Made by a program: the position numbers and the translations under genes. From Kineosphaera sp039812485 (GTDB lineage Bacteria > Actinomycetota > Actinomycetes > Actinomycetales > Dermatophilaceae): 17,558 nt of DNA. The notes below the pieces were generated by a model. It searched no databases, was not told the DNA's origin, and saw nothing but the letters and a program-made list of their open reading frames with translations. Positions 12,818 through 17,558 of the stretch are shown here, in pieces. Position 1 is the stretch's first letter, and the number at the start of each line of letters is the position of its first letter. Where the stretch lies: positions 1-17,558 of the forward strand of contig JBDIAP010000082.1 in the NCBI GenBank assembly GCA_039812485.1. Direction: 5' to 3'.

Positions 12818-14145
12818 GCGGGGCGCGCCGCGGGCGGGGCGATCCGCCGAGCGAGTTCGGGGGGGCGGCCGGGGCGGCCGGGTTCGAGTCCGTCAGCGCC
12901 GCGGGCGGTGTCGAGGATGATCTCGTCGGCGGGGATGACCTCGTCGGCGGGGATGACCTCGTCGGCGGGGACGAGCCGGACGACGGGTCCTACGACGCCA
13001 CGGCCCGGATCGTCGACGCCGAGGCGCTCGTCGACGAGGACGAGGGTCGTGTCGAGGCCGCGCTGCGTCCCCGCCGATTGGCGGAGTTTCCCGGGCAGCC
13101 GCGGGTGCGAGAGCAATTGGCGCTCGTGTTGGAGGCGGCCAAGCGGCGGCGCGCGACGCCTGACCACATCCTGCTGTCCGGCCCGCCGGGGTTGGGCAAG
13201 ACGACGCTGGCGATGATCGTGGCCGCGGAGCTCGAGGCGCCGATCCGCGTGACGAGCGGTCCCGCGATCCAGCACGCCGGAGACCTCGCGTCGATCCTGT
13301 CGAGCCTCGTCGAGGGCGAGGTGCTCTTCCTCGACGAGATCCACCGCATGGCCCGGCCGGCCGAGGAGATGCTCTATCTGGCGATGGAGGACTTCCGGGT
13401 CGACATCATCGTGGGCAAGGGGCCGGGGGCGACGGCGATCCCGCTGGAGCTGGCGCCCTTCACCGTCGTCGGGGCGACCACGCGGGCCGGGCTGCTGCCC
13501 GCGCCGCTGCGCGACCGTTTCGGCTTCACCGGGCACCTCGACTTCTATGCCCAGGCCGACCTCGAGCGCATCCTGGCGCGCTCCGCGGGGCTGCTGCGCG
13601 TCGATCACACCGCGCCGGGGCTCGCCGAGATCGCCGGGCGCTCGCGCGGCACCCCCCGCATCGCCAACCGGCTGCTGCGCCGGGTGCGCGACTGGGCCCA
13701 GGTGCACGGCGAGCACGTCGTCGACGTCGACGCGGCCCGGGCCGCGCTGGCGCTCTTCGACGTCGACGCCCGCGGGCTGGACCGGCTCGACCGCGGCGTG
13801 CTCGACGCGCTGTGCCGGCGGTTCGGGGGCGGGCCGGTCGGGCTCTCTACCTTGGCGGTGGCGGTCGGTGAAGAACCGGACACGGTCGAGACCGTCGCCG
13901 AGCCGTTCCTCGTGCGAGAGGGATTCATCGTGCGGACTCCGCGCGGGCGCGCGGCGACGGCGCTGGCGTGGTCGCACCTCGGGCTGCCGGCCCCGCCGGG
14001 GGGCGACTGGGCCGCATCCCAGGCGGGTCGGGAGGTCGGCGCCCGTGACCTCGGCTCGCCCGTCGCCGGCGCGGCGGGCCGCGGCGCTCAGTGCGAGCTC
14101 CCGCTCGACGAGCCGGGCCGCTCCGGCCCGACGACCCCCCGCTGA
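12814..14145 (+). CDS. ruvB: Holliday junction branch migration ATPase RuvB, with extended termini
   Basis: RuvB is the hexameric AAA+ motor of branch migration. The sequence shows Walker A GPPGLGKT (123-130), Walker B LFLDEIHR (171-178), sensor 1 GATTR (220-224), the arginine-finger region LRDRFGF (232-238) and sensor 2 GTPRIANR (279-286), followed by the winged-helix domain. At 443 residues it is about 90-100 longer than usual. The excess lies in an acidic N-terminal extension of about 60 residues containing (DDLVGG)x3 at 35-52, and a Pro/Gly-rich C-terminal tail of about 50. There is no in-frame ATG or GTG between the start at 12814 and V98, which is already inside the conserved domain; only a TTG at codon 89 offers an alternative. 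The extension is therefore probably translated. EFPGQ replaces the usual EF(I/V)GQ at 91-95. Confidence 0.95.
   Translation: MSGARRGRGDPPSEFGGAAGAAGFESVSAAGGVEDDLVGGDDLVGGDDLVGGDEPDDGSYDATARIVDAEALVDEDEGRVEAALRPRRLAEFPGQPRVREQLALVLEAAKRRRATPDHILLSGPPGLGKTTLAMIVAAELEAPIRVTSGPAIQHAGDLASILSSLVEGEVLFLDEIHRMARPAEEMLYLAMEDFRVDIIVGKGPGATAIPLELAPFTVVGATTRAGLLPAPLRDRFGFTGHLDFYAQADLERILARSAGLLRVDHTAPGLAEIAGRSRGTPRIANRLLRRVRDWAQVHGEHVVDVDAARAALALFDVDARGLDRLDRGVLDALCRRFGGGPVGLSTLAVAVGEEPDTVETVAEPFLVREGFIVRTPRGRAATALAWSHLGLPAPPGGDWAASQAGREVGARDLGSPVAGAAGRGAQCELPLDEPGRSGPTTPR
12916..12969 (+). repeat. 18-bp in-frame minisatellite, three copies, in ruvB
   Basis: Three consecutive 18-bp units (GATGACCTCGTCGGCGGG; the first unit differs at one base) encode DDLVGG three times, and a fourth partial unit (GACGAG) follows. 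Near-identity at the DNA level indicates recent expansion. Confidence 0.95.
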
Positions 14146-14176
14146 GCCCCGACCACCCCGGGCCGTCGAGTGCTGG

Positions 14177-14204
14177 GCGGGGGGCCCCGCGTGCCGGGCG
14201 GCAC
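14177..14204 (+). terminator. Two adjacent hairpins after ruvB
   Basis: GCGGG-N4-CCCGC (14177-14190) is followed directly by GTGCC-N4-GGCAC (14191-14204). They begin 31 nt after the ruvB stop and precede a promoter-like site, consistent with ending the ruv transcript. There is no T-tract. Confidence 0.42.
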
Positions 14205-14247
14205 CGACGGGCGGCGCGGCTCGTTAGGAACCGTCGTGCCCCGTCGC

Positions 14248-14253
14248 TAAACT
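14248..14253 (+). promoter_or_regulatory. Putative -10 element for secD-secF
   Basis: TAAACT is a good TANNNT match, with TTAGGA (14224-14229) 18 nt upstream as a weak -35. Transcription from here would give a leader of about 350 nt before secD. Confidence 0.42.
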
Positions 14254-14608
14254 CGATGAGGCGCATCCGTCCTGGCGGTTCGCGCGCAGGACGGCCGACG
14301 GTCGGCGCCGGGTAGGCGTCGATCGCGGTCGGCAGCCGGCTCGATCGGCGCGCCCGACGGGCACGGACGGATGGGGCATGGACGGATTCGCCAAAGGACG
14401 GATTCGGCAAGCATGGATAAGCATGGATGTCGAGTTGGCAAGCGACGCGCTGCTCCGGATGGGGGATCCGACGGAGGGCAGCGCACCACCGAAGGCACTC
14501 ACACCGAAGGCACTCACAGCGAAGGCACTGATGGGACGAGGCATGGAACAAGCCGGGCAGCACGCCCCGACACCGCGACGGCTCCCCCGACGGATCGAGG
14601 TCTAGGCC
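14254..14608 (+). promoter_or_regulatory. Long repeat-rich secD leader in the place of yajC
   Basis: No YajC-like gene is present between ruvB and secD, although yajC usually lies here. The stretch holds a perfect 8-bp hairpin (CCGTCCTG 14267-14274 with CAGGACGG 14287-14294), an inverted TCGATCG pair (14319-14325, 14341-14347), GGACGGATTCG twice (14380-14390, 14396-14406), GCATGGAT twice (14411, 14421) and a 15-bp repeat. The one sizeable frame, 14378-14605 (75 codons, ending 3 nt before the secD GTG), has many A-ending codons unlike its neighbours and no membrane segment or signal peptide. I treat it as probably non-coding, or at most a leader peptide. Confidence 0.5.
14488..14532 (+). repeat. 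15-bp tandem repeat, three copies, in the secD leader
   Basis: ACCGAAGGCACTCAC occurs at 14488-14502 and 14503-14517 perfectly, and at 14518-14532 with changes at three positions. The 15-bp period would keep frame if translated, but no frame across it has typical codon use. Confidence 0.9.
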
Positions 14609-16516
14609 GTGGCGAATCCGAAGAACCGGCCGTTCCGCAGGGCGCTCGCCGCGATGGTGCTCCTGCTGCTCGCGCTCACCGCCGGCCTCGGCGCGGCGGT
14701 GACCTGGTCCGATGCTCAGTGGACGCCGAAGCTCGGCCTCGACCTCGAAGGCGGCACGCAGATGGTGCTGCAGCCGCAGACGACGACGGGCACCGTCAAC
14801 GCCGAGCAGCTGCAGCAGGCTGTGGACATCATGCGCGCCCGGGTCGACGGGCAGGGTGTGGCCGAGGCCGAGGTCGCCACGCTCGGCGACAACGTCGTGG
14901 TCGCCGTGCCGGGTCGCATGAGCAAGGAGCAGGAGGACGCTCTGCGGCAGTCGTCGCAGATGCGGTTCCGGCCGGTCATCACCGCCGCGTCGGCCGCGCC
15001 GATCGAGGCGGTGCCCACCCCGGCGGCCACTCCCTCCGGCGCGGCGACGCCCAAGGCGACCCCCACCGCGAGGGCGAGCGCCACCGCGAAGGCGAGCGCC
15101 ACGGCCACGGCGAACACCCCCAAGGCCAGCCCCTCGACGGCCGGTGCCGTGCTGCCCGAAGGCCTGCAACAGGCGCCCGCGGCCACCCCCAGCCCCACCG
15201 CGACCCCGAAGGCGACCGCCAGCCCCAAGGCGACCGCGACTCCGGCACCCAGCGGCACCCAGACGCCCGGCCTCGGTCTCCCGTCGGCGAATCCCACGGG
15301 CAGCGACGGCACGCCGAGACTGTCGCAGGAGGACGCGAAGGACCCGAAGAAGCTCGTCGCATACGCGACGAGCGAGGCCTGGCTCACCCCGGCGTGGCAG
15401 GAGAAGCTCGCCGCGCTCGACTGCCGGCGCCAGCCGGCCTTCGACCCCAGCAAGGACGACCTGCTCCAGCCGACCGTGGCCTGCAGCGACGACCGCCAGG
15501 CCAAATACCTGCTCGGACCCGCCGTCATCTCCGGTGACGACCTCGCCGACGCCAGCTCGGGCCCGACGCTGAGCCAGCAGACGGGCCAGCCCACCGGTGG
15601 TTACCAGGTCAACCTGCAGATGAAGAGCGGGGAGCCGACCGCGGCCTACGCGGCCGTCAGCGGCTACATGGTCTCGCTGCCCGAGCCGCGCAACCAGCTC
15701 GCGGTCGTGCTCGACAACAACGTCGTCTCGGCACCGCGCTTCGAGGGCGCCATCCCCAACGGTCAGGCGCAGATCACCGGCAACTTCACCGCCGACAGCG
15801 CCAAGGCCCTCGCCGACCAGCTGAAGTTCGGCGCGCTGCCGATGAGCTTCACCGTGCAGTCGACCGAGCAGGTCAGCCCGACGATCGGCGGCGACCAGCT
15901 GCGCAACGGCATCATCGCCGGCCTCATCGGCCTGGCGCTCGTCGTGGCCTACTCGCTGCTGCAGTATCGGGCGCTCGGCCTGGTCACCGTCGCCTCGCTC
16001 GTCATGGTGGCCGCGCTCACCTACGTGTGCCTCGCGCTCTTCGGCTGGGGCTACAACCTGCGCCTGACGATGGCCGGCGTGACCGGCGCGATCGTCGCCA
16101 TCGGCACGACGGCCGACTCCTTCATCGTCTATTTCGAGCGCGTCCGCGACGAGGTGCGCGAGGGACGACGCCTGCAGTCGGCGGTGCAGACCGGGTGGGC
16201 GCGGGCCCGTCGCACGATCCTCATCTCCGACGGCGTGAACTTCCTCGCCGCAGCCGTGCTCTACGTGCTCGCGACGAGCAACGTGCGCGGCTTCGCGTTC
16301 ATGCTCATGCTGACGACCATCCTCGACGTCGTCGTGACCTTCCTCTTCACCCACCCGCTGCTGTCGATCCTGTCGACGACGAGGTTCTTCGGTGGCGGGC
16401 ACAAATGGTCCGGCTTCGATCCCGAGACGCTCGGGGTGCAGCCCGCCTACCGCGGGCGGGGACGGATCACGATCGCCGACCGCAAGCGCGCCGTCGCCGA
16501 AGGGAGCCCGGCATGA
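14609..16516 (+). CDS. secD: Protein translocase subunit SecD with a Pro/Ala/Thr-rich insert
   Basis: SecD, with SecF, uses the proton gradient to help proteins exported by SecYEG leave on the outer face. The 635-residue sequence has TM1 (about 11-33), the SecD signature LGLDLEGGTQMVL (42-54), a large extracytoplasmic domain, and five membrane segments from about 433 to 588, including GTTADSFIVYFERVRDE with D503 at the conserved TM4 aspartate. Residues about 125-235 are a low-complexity Pro/Ala/Thr/Lys insert after RFRPV, extending the first extracytoplasmic domain. C272 and C292 follow it and could form a disulfide. The GTG at 14609 has GAGGT (14597-14601) as ribosome site. The stop overlaps secF (ATGA). 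yajC is missing upstream. Confidence 0.95.
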   Translation: MANPKNRPFRRALAAMVLLLLALTAGLGAAVTWSDAQWTPKLGLDLEGGTQMVLQPQTTTGTVNAEQLQQAVDIMRARVDGQGVAEAEVATLGDNVVVAVPGRMSKEQEDALRQSSQMRFRPVITAASAAPIEAVPTPAATPSGAATPKATPTARASATAKASATATANTPKASPSTAGAVLPEGLQQAPAATPSPTATPKATASPKATATPAPSGTQTPGLGLPSANPTGSDGTPRLSQEDAKDPKKLVAYATSEAWLTPAWQEKLAALDCRRQPAFDPSKDDLLQPTVACSDDRQAKYLLGPAVISGDDLADASSGPTLSQQTGQPTGGYQVNLQMKSGEPTAAYAAVSGYMVSLPEPRNQLAVVLDNNVVSAPRFEGAIPNGQAQITGNFTADSAKALADQLKFGALPMSFTVQSTEQVSPTIGGDQLRNGIIAGLIGLALVVAYSLLQYRALGLVTVASLVMVAALTYVCLALFGWGYNLRLTMAGVTGAIVAIGTTADSFIVYFERVRDEVREGRRLQSAVQTGWARARRTILISDGVNFLAAAVLYVLATSNVRGFAFMLMLTTILDVVVTFLFTHPLLSILSTTRFFGGGHKWSGFDPETLGVQPAYRGRGRITIADRKRAVAEGSPA

Positions 16517-17558
16517 CCAATCGCTTCGCGAGGTTCGGCAACGACCTCTACACCGGTCGCCGCTCGATCGACTTCGTCGGCCGGTTGCGCACCTGGCTGC
16601 TCGCCTCCCTCGTCATGCTCGTCATCGTGACCGCCGGACTGGCACTGCGGGGCCTCAATCTCGGTATCGAGTTCACCGGCGGCTCCGACTTCCGCGTCGC
16701 GGGCGTCACCGACACCCAGGGGTATGTCGACAAGGCCACCGAGGTGGTGCGCTCCGTCGGCGACGAGGCGACCGCGACGGTGACGCTCGTCGGCAGCGAC
16801 ACCGTGCGGGTGCAGACCGAGCAGCTCAACGACCGTCTCACGCAGGACGTCTCGTCGGGGCTGGCCACGGCGTTCGGAGTCTCCGAGGACAACGTCGGCG
16901 CCTCGGTCGTGGGCCCCAGCTGGGGTGCCTCGGTGAGCCAGAAGGCGCTGCAGGCGCTGCTGTGGTTCCTCGTGCTCGTCTCGCTCGTGCTGGCGCTGTA
17001 TTTCCGCACGTGGAAGATGGCCTTCGCCGCGCTCGTCGCGCTGGCCCACGACATCTTCATCACGATCGGCGTCTACGCGCTCGCCGGCTTCGAGGTGACC
17101 CCGGCCTCGATGATCGGCTTCCTGACGATCCTCGGGTATTCGCTCTATGACACCGTCGTCGTCTTCGACAAGGTGCGCGAGAACACGCAGGAGGCGGTCG
17201 TCACCGGCCGCCGCACCTATTCGGAGGCCGCGAACCTCGCGGTCAACCAGACCCTCGTGCGCTCGATCAACACCTCGGTCGTCGCGCTGCTGCCCGTCGG
17301 CGCCATCCTGCTCGTCGGCCTGACCGTCATCGGTCCCGGCACGCTGCTCGACCTGTCGCTGGCGCTCTTCGTCGGCATCGCCGTCGGCACCTACAGCTCG
17401 ATCTTCATCGCGACGCCGCTGCTGGCGTGGCTGCGCGAGCGCGAGCCGGGGATGAAGGAGCTGCGCAAGCGCGTCGAGCGGCGCGACCAGCAGGCGCAGG
17501 CCCGGGGCGCAGCGAGCGCGTCGGCAGCCGGGTCGGGCGCGCCGGCGGCCGTGCAGGC
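16513..17558 (+). CDS. secF: Protein translocase subunit SecF (3' end outside window)
   Basis: Partner of SecD. The frame opens with ATG at 16513, overlapping the secD stop, and stays open for 348 codons to the window edge. It has TM1 (about 26-46), the SecF signature LGIEFTGGSDF (50-60), an extracytoplasmic domain, TM2 (about 146-163), a conserved HD pair in VALAHDIFITIGVYAL (D180), the TM4 motif LGYSLYDTVVVFDKVRENT with D213, and two more membrane segments ending near residue 305. After that comes a charged and then Ala/Gly/Ser-rich cytoplasmic tail, which runs off the window. Translational coupling to secD is indicated by the ATGA overlap. Confidence 0.96.
   Translation, partial: MTNRFARFGNDLYTGRRSIDFVGRLRTWLLASLVMLVIVTAGLALRGLNLGIEFTGGSDFRVAGVTDTQGYVDKATEVVRSVGDEATATVTLVGSDTVRVQTEQLNDRLTQDVSSGLATAFGVSEDNVGASVVGPSWGASVSQKALQALLWFLVLVSLVLALYFRTWKMAFAALVALAHDIFITIGVYALAGFEVTPASMIGFLTILGYSLYDTVVVFDKVRENTQEAVVTGRRTYSEAANLAVNQTLVRSINTSVVALLPVGAILLVGLTVIGPGTLLDLSLALFVGIAVGTYSSIFIATPLLAWLREREPGMKELRKRVERRDQQAQARGAASASAAGSGAPAAVQ

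Noticed and set aside
14488..14532. A CRISPR array from the repeats in the secD leader
   Set aside because: The 15-bp units are contiguous with no unique spacers, far shorter than CRISPR repeats, and no cas genes are present.
14378..14605. A degraded yajC relic in the 75-codon frame
   Set aside because: I find no trace of the YajC membrane segment or the IRPQ/GD-VVT-type motifs in any frame.
14091..14608. An ApcA/ApdA-type translation arrest peptide upstream of secD
   Set aside because: Arrest peptides of this kind have an N-terminal signal or membrane segment and a RAPP/RAPG-like end. The frames here have no hydrophobic segment; the RAP occurrences in the 14091-14315 frame are in a GC-driven shadow overlapping ruvB.
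13925..16402. An 825-codon minus-strand frame covering the end of ruvB, the leader and most of secD
   Set aside because: It is low-complexity antisense shadow across unmistakable ruvB and secD, with no recognisable domain.

Overview
The window is a very GC-rich actinobacterial chromosome segment with strong third-position G/C bias and many GTG starts. The gene set points to Actinomycetota, probably Micrococcales; this placement rests on gene content and order, not on a marker phylogeny. The core is the conserved actinobacterial order pgsA - acyltransferase - pimA - (lemA-like) - pdxS - pdxT - yebC - ruvC - ruvA - ruvB - secD - secF. It is a housekeeping and cell-envelope region: I see no defence system, prophage, insertion sequence, tRNA, rRNA or CRISPR array. 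The interest lies in local departures from the standard layout and in regulatory DNA.

Layout. (1) 83-2185, minus strand: an EF-G-like GTPase with altered G2 and G3 motifs, followed by two strong hairpins at the left edge of the window. (2) 2355-5769, plus strand: a tightly packed phosphatidylinositol mannoside operon (phosphatidylinositol phosphate synthase, PIM acyltransferase, PimA mannosyltransferase, a LemA-like membrane protein). Its genes overlap or are separated by at most 15 bp. (3) 5948-8926: the two subunits of PLP synthase, PdxS and PdxT, separated by a secreted DUF3152 metalloprotease-like protein; pdxT has its own apparently leaderless promoter. (4) 9047-9814: YebC, with a structured leader. 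(5) 9849-11381, minus strand: an Hsp70-like ATPase with a beta substrate domain but no helical lid, sitting between yebC and ruvC. (6) 11565-14145: ruvC, ruvA and ruvB, the Holliday-junction resolvasome. A near-consensus LexA (SOS) operator lies over the predicted start point of a separate ruvA promoter, and RuvB carries an N-terminal extension with an 18-bp repeat. (7) 14146-14608: a 463-bp gap where yajC is normally found. It holds hairpins, a promoter-like site and a repeat-rich, apparently non-coding leader. (8) 14609-17558: secD (with a Pro/Ala/Thr-rich insert) and secF, which runs off the window end.

How the genes work together. Region 2 starts membrane-anchored glycolipid synthesis: CDP-diacylglycerol plus inositol phosphate gives PI phosphate; after dephosphorylation to PI, PimA mannosylates and the acyltransferase acylates. 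PdxS and PdxT make pyridoxal phosphate. RuvABC processes recombination intermediates, and the SOS box suggests damage induction of ruvAB. SecDF drives late steps of protein export.

A recurring and unexpected pattern is that several genes (pgsA, the lemA-like gene, yebC, ruvC) have their stop codon inside a short tandem duplication of about 12-19 bp. Similar short duplications occur in the LexA operator, the RuvB N-terminus and the secD leader.
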